Source: Neocallimastix lanati (nom. inval.)
Lineage: Eukaryota > Neocallimastigomycota > Neocallimastigomycetes > Neocallimastigales > Neocallimastigaceae
Direction: 5' to 3'
Assembly (NCBI GenBank): GCA_016946835.1
Contig: JACVTC010000280.1
Location: 1 to 61,484, forward strand
Length of the DNA: 61,484 nucleotides
Made by a program: the position numbers and the translations under genes. Each line of letters starts with the position of its first letter. Position 1 is the first letter of the stretch. Below are positions 1 through 11,881 of this stretch, in pieces. The notes under the pieces were generated by a model. It saw only the letters and a list, made by a program, of their open reading frames with translations, was not told where the DNA came from and ran no database searches.

Positions 1-911
1 AAATACGTAAGTATAATAATATTAAATATTAAAAAATAATAATAGAATTTTCACAAATACAATTATGTTTAAAATTTAAAATTCTTCTAAATAATTTCCA
101 CAATAATATTAAATAATAAATAAATTAAAATTAATATTTAATATTCTAAAATTATTTTCACAATAATATTAAATAATAATTAAATTAAATTAAATTATAA
201 ATTTCTTTGAAATAATTCGTTCTAATTTAATACAATTAAGAAAATCTTCAGGTTTTTCTGCTAGTCTTTTCCTGAAGATACAACAGCTGACTAGCAAACA
301 ATAGCTTAATTAAGAAATAATTAATATATTATATTAAATAATTATTAAATAAACACATGAAAAAAAAAAAATAATAATAATTAATTAATTAAACAGACAC
401 ATGAAAAAAAAAATAATAATAATTAATTAATTAAACAGACACATGATAAAAAAATAATAATAATAAATAAATATAAAATAAGATTAATTAATAAATAAAA
501 AAGTATAAAATAACGATTGATTTCTGTTTTTTCAGAAATCAAGAATTATTATTATTAAAACTATTAATAAAGATAAATATTAAAAATAATGATAACCTAA
601 AATTTAAAGTTTAAAATTTTTTTTAATAAAATTTTGTGTTTTAAAAACTTATTTTTATATAACAGTCTTCTACTTTTTCGATTATTAAAACTATTAATAA
701 AGATAAATATTAAAAATAATGATAACCTAAAATTTAAAGTTTAAAATTTTTTTTAATAAAATTTTGTGTTTTAAAAACTTATTTTTATATAACAGTCTTC
801 TACTTTTTCTAATTTTCGTCTATTTAAATAAGTATTTTTCTTTATTTTTTTTTTAATAATAAACTCAATCAATATAAAAAATAAACTTTCTTTTTATTAG
901 AGTTTCTTACA
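1..911 (+). mobile_element. Family B-like LTR remnant, left end beyond the window
   Basis: Degenerate solo LTR. The order of landmarks matches family B in + orientation: an inverted-repeat block near 245-290, a hairpin of the 'gatttctg...cagaaatc' type after a TATA-like stretch near 500-545, a 'cttctactttttc' block, then 'aataaactc', ending in TTCTTACA at 911. The LTR end lies 28 bp upstream of the mature tRNA-Thr. The start is outside the window, so no target duplication can be checked. It contains a 130-bp tandem duplication. Confidence 0.5.
551..809. repeat. Two tandem copies of a 130-bp unit
   Basis: The unit beginning 'attattaaaactattaata' at 551 recurs at 681 and runs to 'cttctactttttc' in both copies with essentially no difference by eye. 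It is an internal duplication in the LTR remnant and appears recent because the copies agree. Confidence 0.9.
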
Positions 912-938
912 TATGATTATTATAATTAATAACTAAGT

Positions 939-1010
939 GCCTGTTTGGCTTAGTGGTAGAGCGTCGCTCTTGTAAAGCGAAGGTCGGTGGTTCGATTCCG
1001 TCAATAGGCA
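939..1010 (+). tRNA. tRNA-Thr (UGU)
   Basis: Complete 72-nt cloverleaf. The acceptor GCCTGTT pairs with AATAGGC (1003-1009) with one G-U, and the discriminator is A1010. D-stem GCTT/GAGC. Anticodon stem TCGCT/AGCGA closes the loop CTTGTAA with anticodon TGT. T-arm GGTGG-TTCGATT-CCGTC. No intron. A T-rich terminator follows within a few bases. It converges on the tRNA-Arg gene, 51 bp away. Confidence 0.95.
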
Positions 1011-1061
1011 TATTTTTTGTTATTATTAATAAAAATTAAAAAAAATTTTTAAAAATAATAA

Positions 1062-1135
1062 CACTCACGGCGGGACTTGAACCCGCAATCTTCAGATTAG
1101 AAGTCTGACGCCCTATCCGATTAGGCTACGCGAGC
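1062..1135 (-). tRNA. tRNA-Arg (UCU)
   Basis: Complete 74-nt cloverleaf on the minus strand. The acceptor GCTCGCG (1135-1129) pairs with CGTGAGT, and the discriminator is G. Anticodon stem TCAGA/TCTGA holds loop CTTCTAA, anticodon TCT. T-arm stem GCGGG/CCCGC with loop TTCAAGT. T-runs beyond 1062 can terminate Pol III. A family A LTR starts 17 bp upstream of its mature 5' end. Confidence 0.95.
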
Positions 1136-1202
1136 TTCTGCTTATATTTTTTAATAAAGAATAGAATAATAATGATATTTTTAATTAAATTTTTAATAAT
1201 TT

Positions 1203-1937
1203 TGTTGAAATTAAAACTGAATTAAATTTCAATTTCAATTAATTTCAATTAAAATTATTAAAAACAAAATAATTAATAAAAATTTATAATTCATTAATTA
1301 TTCTTTAAATTTTATTTATTTTATAATATTATAAGTTATTTGATCATCTTAGGAACAGCTTAGGCCTACTGATTCTAATGATATCATATTAAACTTAAAT
1401 ATTATTAATAAATAAAATATTTATTAACATGAATCATTTGGTCATGTCATCCTTGATTCATAAATTAATGTTTATGTATTAATTTATGTTATATTGATTT
1501 AATTAATTATTAATTATTAATTACTATATTAAATATTTAAATTTAATATTATATTATATATATTAGCTAATATATTAGATTAAAAAATATAATTTATTTA
1601 TATTAAACATATTCTTATACTAAATATTATTATTATCAACTTTATATTATTATTATCAATATTCTCAAACCTACAAAGTATAAAAAGAAAATTCAAATTT
1701 ATCTTTTTGTCCTTTGTAAGGTTATAGTTAACCTATTATAATATAACTATATATTTTTATTAATAAATAAAAATTTTTATCATATCAAACCAATTATTAG
1801 TTTTAATTAAGTGTTAAATTAACAAATTTAACTTTATAACTCTTTTATTTTAGTAATTTACTTATATCTATATAGTTATATTATATAGATATATCAACCT
1901 GATTCCTCGTTAAATTCAACCTGTTTACTTTTTAACA
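1203..1937 (+). mobile_element. Solo LTR, family C (+)
   Basis: Starts TGTTGAAATTAAAACTG and ends TTTAACA. Flanked by AATTT at 1198-1202 and AATTT at 1938-1942, a perfect 5-bp duplication. It contains the family C landmark near 1677-1725: a TATA box (GTATAAAAAG) followed by a hairpin and CTTTGTAAGG. Inserted into the family A LTR. Confidence 0.85.
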
Positions 1938-1942
1938 AATTT

Positions 1943-2600
1943 TGTTAAAGTTTTAAGATAATTTGGTCTTAACGATTAGGTCAAGATGCCAAATTATATT
2001 AATTATTTAATAACTTAATTTTACTCTTATTTAAAACATATGTTATTAGTAAATTTTATAATTAAGTTTTTATTTAAAATATAAATTTTATTTAATCTTA
2101 ATAATATTTTATTACATTATTATTTTATATAATTATTACTATAATTTAAATTACAATAATCCTACAAAGGATTAATCAAAAGATTTAAACATGTATTTAT
2201 ATAAAATAATTAATTATTAAAATATTAATTATTAATATGAATATGTAATAGCATTAATAAAAGTTTGATATTGATAATATAAAATAAGATAATAATATAA
2301 ATATTTAATATAAATAAAATATAAGAATCTAATATAGCTAAATATTATATTTTATAATTAAAATATAATATGTAGAAATTAATTTAATGACAATCACGTG
2401 TTTACATTATTTAATATATATTAATTTCAATATGTTAATAATACTTAGTAATTAGTTGGCCTAGACTAATTCCTAAATATTTTAATAATATTATTATTTT
2501 ATTATTAATTATTATATTATTATTTTTTATTAATATTGAAATTCAAATAACTGAATTATCGAAATTGAAATTGAATTGAAATTCAGTTATTATCTTAACA
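1943..2600 (-). mobile_element. Solo LTR, family C (-), abutting the + copy
   Basis: Reads TGTTAAAG... to ...TATCTTAACA on the + strand. The right part is the reverse complement of the family C start (AACTGAATT/TTCAATT blocks, TAGGCC, CACGTG). Flanked by AATTT at 1938-1942 and 2601-2605, so the same five bases occur three times around two LTRs of opposite orientation. Confidence 0.8.
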
Positions 2601-3088
2601 AATTTATTATATAAAAAATATATTATTATATTCTTTACTATTAATAATTTTCTTATATTTTATATTAATAATTTTTTTTATATTAATTATATTTTATTAT
2701 TTTAAATATTAAATTTTTGTAATTAATTAATTCATATGATTGGTTTTAATAATGTAATTAAATAATATAAAATATGTATTATCCATATTATTTTATGAAG
2801 GGGGCCTTTCTGAGAAAAGAAATAGTAGAAATAGTAGTGATAATGAAATAGGAATAATAATTGAAAGGTTTCCCATATTGTTATTAAAATAAATATTAAT
2901 ATTAATAAAGTTATTTTTAACAATAAAATAATTATATAATTTATAAATAATAAATATTTTTAATAATAGTTCTTTAAATAAAATTTATAATGTGTAATAA
3001 TAAATTCTTTTAGTGTAATTTAGTAATTATTTAATTTATCTATTTATTTAATGTTCACACTCCTTTTCTAATATGAACCTCAACATTT

Positions 3089-3517
3089 TGTAAGAAATCA
3101 TAATTATTCAATAATGAATAATTAATATTTCTTATAATTAATGAAAAATCATTAATAATTTATAATTATTTATAAAATAATAATTATTTTTAAAATAATT
3201 ATTTATTTAAATAATAATTAATATATTCATTGATTTTAACTTATAAATTTATTTAATAGTTATATTTTCATATATTGATTTAAATTTATTTATATATTAT
3301 AATTTTATACATTTATATAAATAATATATAATTTATTTACTTATTATTATTATTCATTTAAATAGAATTTTTACAAAAAATTATGTAAATTTGTATTTAA
3401 TATTTTACCATAAAAATATTAGTTATTTTAATTAAAATGAATTATGTATTTTATAATGTATTATAAACTATAAATGTATCTAATCTATCATATTATTTAA
3501 TCTTTATTTTTTAAATG

Positions 3518-3556
<39 letters not shown>

Positions 3557-3693
3557 TTTTTTTATTAATTCCTATCCTATCAATATTTAATATTTTATAA
3601 TTAATTGGAAAATCGGTAATTAATGTTTTTCCTAACAAATAGGTTTTCTTTAATTATACGATGATCAATTTTAGTTTTAGTATAGCTATTACA
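3089..3693 (+). mobile_element. Solo LTR, family B, internally deleted
   Basis: Starts TGTAAGAAATCATAATT and ends TAGCTATTACA. Compared with the full-length copy at 35977-36968 it lacks about 390 bp between 'acgatgatcaat' and the terminal 'ttagttt...tagctattaca', which removes the TATA/hairpin region. Contains a 35-nt A tract at 3518-3552. ATTT flanks both ends (3085-3088, 3694-3697). Confidence 0.8.
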
Positions 3694-3699
3694 ATTTTG

Positions 3700-4575
3700 T
3701 GTGAGAATCTATAATTATTTGTTAGCAAATAATTATATTTTCTTAGTTAAGTTATTATAATTATAACTTTATTTAATTACATATAATATTTATCAAATTA
3801 TTTAATTTAATTTTAAATATTCATTAATTTAACAAAATTTATTTAATTAATTTTAAATAATATATTTACAATATGTTAAATTCTCTACTGTAACTAATGT
3901 ATTTTGTATTGTATTTTATCCTGTATTTTATAATGTATTCTGTATTTTATAATGTATTCTGTATTTTATTAACTATTTAATTTTATATTTTTAATATAAG
4001 GATAAATTATATGATCGAAATATCTTTTATTATTTTATTCTTTTATTTTCGATCATTAGATTGGAAAATCGGTTAATTAAGATTTTTTCCAATTACTTTT
4101 TAGAAGTAATCGGTTTTACTTAATTAATGCGATGATCGATATGGATAGAATATCGATCGAAAACTTATCTAGGTTTTTCTATCTAATCTTTTCCTAGATA
4201 AGAGATTTGTTAAGATTAGAAAACCCTTTCTTATTTAACCTTATTTTCATAAAAAAATATAAATAAGGCTCTTGAGTTCTCTTTGAGAAATCAAGAGTTA
4301 TTATTATAAAAAACATAGTTATAATAGTAACAATTTTATATTTTTAACTTTAATAAATTAATAAAAATATTTTATTCAAAAACATATTTTTAAAATCAAT
4401 TTATACAAACAATTCTTCCCTTACTTTTTGTGTTATTATTATAATTAATTTTATAATAAACTCTACTCTAAAGGTAAAAAAATTTATTTTATTTTATTTT
4501 CTCAACTTAATGAATTAGTCGTTAAGTTGTAGTTAATAATTCTATTTTGAGTTAGTTCTTAATAGAATTATTACA
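3700..4575 (+). mobile_element. Solo LTR, family B (+)
   Basis: Starts TGTGAGAATCTATAATT and ends GAATTATTACA, with a perfect 5-bp duplication TTTTG (3695-3699, 4576-4580). Inside are the inverted CCGATT...AATCGG blocks, a CCTAGATAAG inverted repeat, TATAAATAAGG followed by the CTCTTGA/TCAAGAG hairpin near 4270-4305, and AATAAACTCTACT. Inserted 6 bp after the preceding LTR. Confidence 0.9.
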
Positions 4576-4629
4576 TTTTGGTACAAGACCAACTGAAATT
4601 TATAAAATTAACATAGCATTAGGGTAAAA

Positions 4630-5340
4630 TGTTGAAATTATAACTGAATTGAAATCTCAATTCCAGTTATTTACATTTCAATAATTAAAAATATTATTTA
4701 TTTAATTATAAATAATATATATTTAAATAATTAATAATTAATATAAATTCTTGTTTAATATTTAAAGGGTTATCTTAGGCCTAATAATCCTGAGAATATT
4801 AATAAATAAGGTTTATATTAATAATTAATTTCAATGATACATTTGACGTCACGTGTATTTTATTTATATTATGTTTTTATATATGTTTACAACATATCTA
4901 TATTAAATTCAATTATTCAAATTAATTATATAATTAAATCTATCCTTATATTTTATTATTATTTATATTACTATATTATTACTATCTTATAATTAAATAT
5001 TATTATTATGTAACTTACAAAGTATAAAAGAAAGATGTAAAAATCTATCTTTTATGTTCTTTGTAAGGTTATTGTAAAATTACCTTAATAGTAATATATT
5101 ATAGATATTTTATTATTAAATAAAATAAACAAATTTAAAATTAAATTAATTTGATAATTCTAATTATCAAAGTTTATTATAAATAAATTTTTATTAAACT
5201 AAACATTTAAATATTTATTATTATTATTATATATCTATATAGTATATTACTATATAGACATATCGACTTAGTGAATATTTTTTAATATAACATATTATTT
5301 TATTTAAATTTAAACTATAAATTATACTAAAATCTTAACA
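4630..5340 (+). mobile_element. Solo LTR, family C (+)
   Basis: Starts TGTTGAAATTATAACTG and ends AATCTTAACA, with the perfect 5-bp duplication TAAAA (4625-4629, 5341-5345). Contains CTTAGGCCTAATAATCC, a CACGTG-type box near 4850, and GTATAAAAG followed by a hairpin and TTTGTAAGG near 5010-5070. At 711 bp it is a clean full-length reference for the family. Confidence 0.9.
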
Positions 5341-5345
5341 TAAAA

Positions 5346-6922
5346 ATGTCACGAATACTAGTGGATTTGAAATTAAAATTCACTATTAGATCAATTGAAA
5401 TTTAATTTAGTTATTGACAAAAATTATTTTAATTTGATTTTAATTATAAAAATAAATATTAGAAACATTAAAGAACTAGAAACCAAAGGGTTTGGACTTA
5501 TTTATTAAATATAATTTAATTTAATTTAACCCTTAAGTATTTGATAAAAATAGCATGAAGAAAAACAACGACAATACGACAAATAATGGAAATATTATAT
5601 TGACATTCCCGCTAAAAATATATTCATTAGAAAGCTACGGTCGAGAACTACAACATATGATAAAATCAACCTTATTGGACAACTAGATAACGAGATATTG
5701 GACTTTAAAGATATTTAAATATAAAAATATAATTTAATTATTTAATCAAGACCCTAAATTATTAATTAAGAAATTTATATTAGATAAATCTCTTAACTTG
5801 GAAATTATATTATTAATTTTTATTATTAATTAAAAATACAGAATTAGCTATTAGTAATAGTTTTATAATATTTTAAATAAGTTTTATAAGTTTTATATAT
5901 TTTATTATTATATATTTTTATTCAATTATTTTCTAAAAGATTCTAAGGAATTCTTTATCATTCTAAAGATTTCCGAAAGAGAATTTTTAATTAGTTTTAA
6001 TATTTTATTTTATTTTTTTTTTATATTTTATTATTAAATTAGTTTTATTATTAAATTGTTTTATGAATAAGTTATATAGTTATTGTATTAAAAGATTCTT
6101 ATCAATATTATTTTATTATTATATTTTATATAGTTTATATACATGTATGAATATATTAAGATTAGAATGTATTAATTATTTATATTGTTAATTATTATTT
6201 TAGTTTAAGTATAAAAAGGATTTGAAATTCCATATTTTGAATTCTTTGTAAGATTATTAACTTAGTAACCTTTAACTAACTATTAAATTCTAAAATATTA
6301 ACATAAAAGTTAATGAATTAATTATAACAATAAGTAATTCTTTATATTAATCTTAGTTAATTTTATTATTAAAATATATATTAAATCAAGTTCTAATAAA
6401 ACATAAATCTTAAATATTGAAATCTTAATTATAAAACTCTGTGTGTGTTATTTATTATTTAAATTTAATTAAATTGTTATAATTAATAAAAACATCTTGA
6501 CCTGACCAATTTAACCCAAAACTAGGAAAGATATAGCAAGAATCTTACCTAAACACTCAATTTAAATTTAACAAAAAAGTAAATATTAATAATCATAAAT
6601 GTAGTACAAAGTTGTACAAAATTTTAATGTATAAAATTTTTAATATATATAGAAATTAGAAATAATTTAATTAAAAGAGAGTGGTTAAATAATTAAAATA
6701 AAAATAAAAATAATTTCGAAATTTAATGAGATCTCAATTTAGGGAAATTGAGATCAAGAAAAATTGAGATTTATAATTTTATAATAAATAAAAAGTAAAT
6801 TAAATAAAATAATAAATAAGACAGAAATTAAGTATTTTAATAATAATAAATTGTTAAGTGTTATTTGGAATATTAGTATATTTACCAATAACAAAATAGA
6901 AATTCGATGTAATGGACCATAT
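5346..6922. other. Unassigned AT-rich DNA with small relics
   Basis: No gene I can support. A less AT-rich patch at 5540-5720 has a 43-codon + frame (ATG 5555, stop 5684-5686) rich in K/N/T that I do not recognise. It may be a retroelement leader or gag relic, but may equally be chance. Near 6208-6255 there is a TATAAAAAGG plus hairpin plus CTTTGTAAG block like that of family C LTRs, so a decayed family C copy is likely here. Confidence 0.4.
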
Positions 6923-6927
6923 TTCTA

Positions 6928-7947
6928 TGTAATAGCTAAACTAAAACTAAAATTAATTAATATAACTATTATCTACAATTTTAATATTATTTTTACATAA
7001 TATTAGAATTGAGAAAATAAAAATTAAAAAATAAAAATTATACTTAAATTATGCCGAGTTTATTATAAATAAATATAATAAACAATAACCAAGCTACAGT
7101 AGAATAGTAGTTGTAAATATTTTTAAAATAAAAAAAAAAGCTTTTATTATTAATAATAGTTTTTTGATATATAAATAAAAAATTTATTTTATTTGTTATT
7201 ATTTATTATATTTTCTTAAAATAATAACTATTGATTTCTCAAAGAGAATTCAAGAGTCCTATTTATATTTTTTTAAAAAATTAATCGGTTAAATAAATTT
7301 GTTTTCTAATCTTAACAAAAAATCTATTTAGGAAAAGATTAGAAGAAAAACCTAAATAGTTTTTCGATCAATATTCTAATCATATTGATCATCGTATAAT
7401 TAAAGAAAACCTATTTGTTAGGAAAAACATTAATTACCGATTTTCTAATTAATTATTAAAATATTAAATATTGATAGGATAGGAATTAATAAAAAAAAGA
7501 ATTTTTTTTTTTTTTTTCCATTTAAAAAATAAAGATTAAATAATATGATAGATTAGATACATTTATAGTTTATAATACATTATAAAATACATAATTCATT
7601 TTAATTAGAATAACTAATATTTTTATGGTAAAATATTAAATACAAATTTACATAATTTTTTGTAAAAATTCTATTTAAATGAATAATAATAATAAGTAAA
7701 TAAATTTTATATTATTTATATAAATGTATAAATTATAATATGTAAATAAATTTAGATCAATATATGAAAATATAACTATTAAATAAATTTATAAGTTAAA
7801 ATCAATGAATATATTAATTATTATTTAAATAAATAATTATTTTAAAAATAATTATTATTTTATAAATAATTATAAATTATTAATGATTTTTTCATTAATT
7901 ATAAGATATATTAATTATTCATTATTGAATAATTATGATTTCTTACA
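6928..7947 (-). mobile_element. Solo LTR, family B (-)
   Basis: On the + strand reads TGTAATAGCTAAACT ... GATTTCTTACA, the reverse complement of the family B ends. Perfect 5-bp duplication TTCTA (6923-6927, 7948-7952). The CTTGATTTC/GAGAATTCAAG hairpin is near 7230-7255, and the AATCTT and CGATCA blocks appear in reverse order. Confidence 0.9.
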
Positions 7948-7952
7948 TTCTA

Positions 7953-8738
7953 ATACTGAATGAACAAATAATACTAATTGTGCTAGAATAATATAAATTA
8001 TTCTAACCTTATAGATTATTCTATTCTATATAATTGGAACTTTCCAATATTCTTCAAATATTACTAAATAGAAATCTTAAGTTAATAAATCACCAATAAA
8101 CATATAATTCCTTTTTGAATTATCAATCCGATTCCATTATATTGTATTAAAATCTTTAGCTAAGAATATTGTCCTTGCCCACTTAATATATTAATATTAT
8201 ATTTCTTTTGTAATATGTTATATTGAAAATAATCAAATCTATTTAAATAGTTATTAAAATTTTCTTTATCAATTTAAATTTATTTTTAATTACTAAATTT
8301 AACTAAACCACAATTAAAATATTCTGTATAATCTCTTTATTTTTATTTTATATATATTAATATTAAACTATTATTAAATAATTAGTAATTCAATAATATA
8401 TAACTACTATTTATAACAATAATATTATTAACTAAAATAATAATTCAATTTCAATTTGAATGTTTTATTTATTAAAATAATTAGTAATTAGTTTATTAAG
8501 AAATAGTTAGGCTTTACAAAATTTAATTTGATAAAAAAATATAAACACATGTAATTTTTAGTGAAATAAAATATAATCAATAATTTTCTTTTTATTAAAT
8601 AAATAATTACATTATTATTATTTTTCTTTTATAAATTTAAATAAATAAATATTGATTTTAAAACAAGATTATTTTTATTGTAATTTTATTATTTGTGTTA
8701 ATTATTATTATATTCCTAAAACTATATGAACCATACCA
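7953..8738. other. Unassigned AT-rich DNA
   Basis: No coding frame, tRNA or recognisable LTR terminus. Somewhat more mixed composition at 7960-8170 suggests decayed sequence of unknown origin. Confidence 0.4.
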
Positions 8739-8742
8739 TTTC

Positions 8743-9270
8743 TGATAAAGAATGAAATAATAATGATATTTTTAATATAAATTCTTAATAATTTATTATA
8801 TAAAAATATATTATTATATTCTTTAATATTAATAATTTTCTTATATTCTATATTAATAATTTTTATATTAATTATATTTTATATTTTTAAATATTAATTT
8901 ATGTAATTAATTAATTCATATGATTGGAATTTAATAATGTAATTAAATTATATAAAAATATGTATAATCCATATTTTTTTATGAAGGGGACCTTTATGAG
9001 AAAAGAATTAGAAATAGTAGTAAAAATGAATTAAGAATAGTAATAATTGAAAGGTTTCCCATATTGTTATAAAAATAAATATTAATATTAATAAAGTATT
9101 TTTAACAATAAAATAATTATATAATTTATAAATAACAAATATTTTTAATAATAGTTCTTTAAATAAAATTTATAATGTGTAGTATTAATTTCTTTTAGTG
9201 TAATTTAGTAATTAGTTAATATATCTATTTATTTAATGTTCACACTCCTTTTACAATATGAACCTCAACA
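8743..9270 (-). mobile_element. Solo LTR, family A (-)
   Basis: Reads TGATAAAGAATGAAAT ... GAACCTCAACA, with a perfect 4-bp duplication TTTC (8739-8742, 9271-9274). It sits directly against the next family A copy. Confidence 0.85.
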
Positions 9271-9273
9271 TTT

Positions 9274-9795
9274 CGAATAAAGAATAGAATAATAATGATA
9301 TTTTTAATTAAATTCTTGATAATTTATTATATAAAAATATATTATTATATTCTTTACTATTAATAATTTTCTTATATTCTATATTAATAATTTTTATATT
9401 AATTATATTTTATATTTTTAAATATTAATTTATGTAATTAATTAATTTATATGATTGGATTTTAATAATGTAATTAAATAATATAAAAATTTGTATAATC
9501 CATATTTTTTATGAGGGGGCCTTTCTGAGGAAAGAATTAGGAGATATAGTATTGATAATAAAATAGGAATAATAAATAGAAAGGTTTCCCATATTGTTAT
9601 AAAAATAAATATTAATATTAATAAAGTTATTTTTAACAATAAAATAGTTATATAATTTATAAATAATAAATATTATTAATAATAGTTCTTTAAATAATTT
9701 TATAATGTGTAGTAATAATTTCTTTAGTGTAATTTAGTTAGTTAATTTATCTATTTATTAATGTTCACACTCCTTTCACAATATGAACCTCAACA
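9274..9795 (-). mobile_element. Second, adjacent family A LTR (-)
   Basis: Same family and orientation as the copy just before it, ending GAACCTCAACA at 9795. The start is eroded (CGAATAAAGAATAG). The preceding copy seems to have inserted at its left boundary. The small minus-strand frame at 9442-9639 recurs in the other family A copies and is not a gene. Confidence 0.75.
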
Positions 9796-10618
9796 TTTTT
9801 TTTTACGATACAAATAATAAATAAAAAATAAATAAAAAATTAAATAAACTATTAAGATTAATTAATAAATAAATAAGAAATAAATATTAAAGTATTAAAA
9901 TATATAATAATGAAATTAAATAATGTATAAATAACTAAATTATTTAAAATAATGTATTAATTGTATTTATTTAAATTGTAATAGTAAACAATTAGATATT
10001 TTATTATAAATAATTAAAATTATATTTATTATTATTTTATATTTTATTATAAAATTTTTATTATACTTTATTATATTTTTATTATTATCTTATATTAAAT
10101 ATTATATTAAAATTATATTTTATTATATTTTATTATTATATTTTTATTATATTTTTTGTTATTATATTTTTATTATATTTTATATTTTTATTTTTACTCC
10201 AATCAAATAAATGTTTTAAAGATATAAAAAGAACTAAGTAAAACAATACTTTAGTTCTTCCTCTTCTTTCAACTTTATTTTTATATTTTTCTTTTAATTT
10301 TTCAAGAATGAAATATTAAATATTTTTAATTAGTATAATTAAATAATTAAATAAATAAGTAAGTAAAATTAAATTATTCTCATAATAAATTGTTTAGTTT
10401 TGTTTTTTTTGTGTTTTTGTTACGATTAAGGATAAAAATAATTTTGGTTTGTTTTAAATATTTAGTTTGTTAGGTAAATTAGTTATATTATAGAGATAAA
10501 ATTTATTAAAATATTTATTTAAGTTATTTATATTAGAATAGTTAAAATAATATTTATTTTTGTTGGAGAAAAATTAAATTTTAATTATTAGAATATATTA
10601 TTTTTTTTTTAAAATAAT
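9796..10618. other. AT-rich DNA with one TATA-hairpin block
   Basis: Simple AT sequence with TATTTTTATTATA-type repeats at 10020-10190. At 10217-10262 an ATATAAAAAG is followed by an inverted repeat (AAGAACTAAGT / ACTTTAGTTCTT), the same layout as in LTR families B and C, so this may be the core of another decayed LTR. No gene seen. Confidence 0.4.
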
Positions 10619-11705
10619 CTTCAATTCTGTACCATTTTTGATACGTAACCACTATAAAAATGGTATTTAGGTAGATTCTTTAGGTTAAAGAAATACTTAA
10701 ATATTATTGGTCAATAATAATTTTATAATAGTATATAATTTTAGAATAATAATTATTAAACAGAGAATTCTTTTATTTATAAGTTTATACTTATGATAAA
10801 TTAATTCACATAAATAGCTATTTTTTATATTTTAGTTTAGTATAGTTGAAGAGAGATATTAATGTTTTATTATATTTATTGATTTATAAATTAGATTAAT
10901 ATATATATTTGAGATTATTAATTATAATATTTATATGAGTAATAATAATAATTGATGTAATAATTAATAATTAATAATAAATAAAGAGAATATTAAAAAG
11001 ATATATTTATTACTTTATTTTGTATTATTGTATGTGTTATTTCTATTTAATATTAGAATATATTATTTTGTCATAATTCCTTATTGTCATTGCCCATAAA
11101 TAAATATTAATTTAGATACATAAATAAAATATCGTATCATTTTGATACGAGATATTTAATAAGAATGTAAAGTGATATAATTATTATTTTAAATATTATT
11201 GTAAATAATTTTATTATTAATATTTTCTAAATAAGTTAAAATTAATATTTAATAAGATATAATATTATAAAATTATTTTATTATTTTATTATTAATATAA
11301 ATTTATTATAATATATATATATAATATAATTAATTAAATAATAAGTACAAATTTTAAATAATAATAACATAGAGAATAACAAGATAAAAATTAATTAGGA
11401 AGTTTTAATTATAAAAAAATGTTGTGTTTTTATTTTTATTCAAATGTATTAATTGAGAATGAATAATAGTGAATAATTATTTTAATAAATAATTATAATA
11501 AAGTGAATAATTTTAATAAATAAATATAATAAAATGAATATTATATTCTAAAATAATAATTCGAGTGTATTAAATTACATATAATAATTATTATACTATT
11601 TCATAAATACGATATTTCTTGATTAATTCCCTCTTGCTTTTCCCATATTTTATTATACTTTTTAAATTAATTGTATCAACCAAAAATGGTGGAGAATCTT
11701 GGCGA
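10619..11705. mobile_element. Diverged relics of the Ty3-type family (LTR ends with PBS)
   Basis: At 10625-10645 the + strand reads an eroded minus-oriented primer site followed by TGATACG, like the junctions at 51510-51538. At 11678-11705 the opposite orientation occurs: GTATCA, then AAAATGGTGGAGAATC, a near match to the PBS of the intact elements. Upstream, TTAATTCCCTCTTGC (about 11620) matches the same LTR. CGTATCATTTTGATACG at about 11134-11150 adds two more LTR-type ends head to head. These are old copies in mixed orientation; I cannot set clean LTR limits. Confidence 0.5.
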
Positions 11706-11881
11706 AGCAAGCAGGAAAATATCGTGAAAATATAGTATAAAAATTAAATAAATAATAATTATAAAAGAAAACTATAAAAAAAATTTATAAAATAAATAAA
11801 AAAAAAAAAAAAAAAAGATTCTAATAAATTAGTAAATTAGTAAATAGAAATTTAAAAAACGAAATATCTAGTATAAAAGAC

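Larger units (their letters stand above)
1152..3085 (-). mobile_element. Solo LTR, family A, split by two family C LTRs
   Basis: The two parts, 1152-1202 and 2601-3085, join into one family A LTR. The + strand reads from TAATAAAGAATAG (TGATAAAG in better copies) to GAACCTCAACA. It contains the 'ttcacactcctttt' block shared with copies near 8.7, 9.3 and 37 kb. Flanks are TTTT on both sides (1148-1151, 3086-3089), a plausible but low-complexity 4-bp duplication. The insertion site is 13-16 bp upstream of tRNA-Arg. Short minus-strand reading frames in it (e.g. 2732-2923) recur as shadows in every copy and are not genes. Confidence 0.8.

Noticed and set aside
559-800. CRISPR-like array
   Set aside because: The only short regular repeats are LTR, minisatellite or homopolymer sequence without uniform spacers, and the genome is eukaryotic.
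2732-2923. Small hydrophobic minus-strand frame, with relatives at 9442-9639
   Set aside because: It recurs because the family A LTR recurs; it is interrupted in other copies and has no start context or domain.
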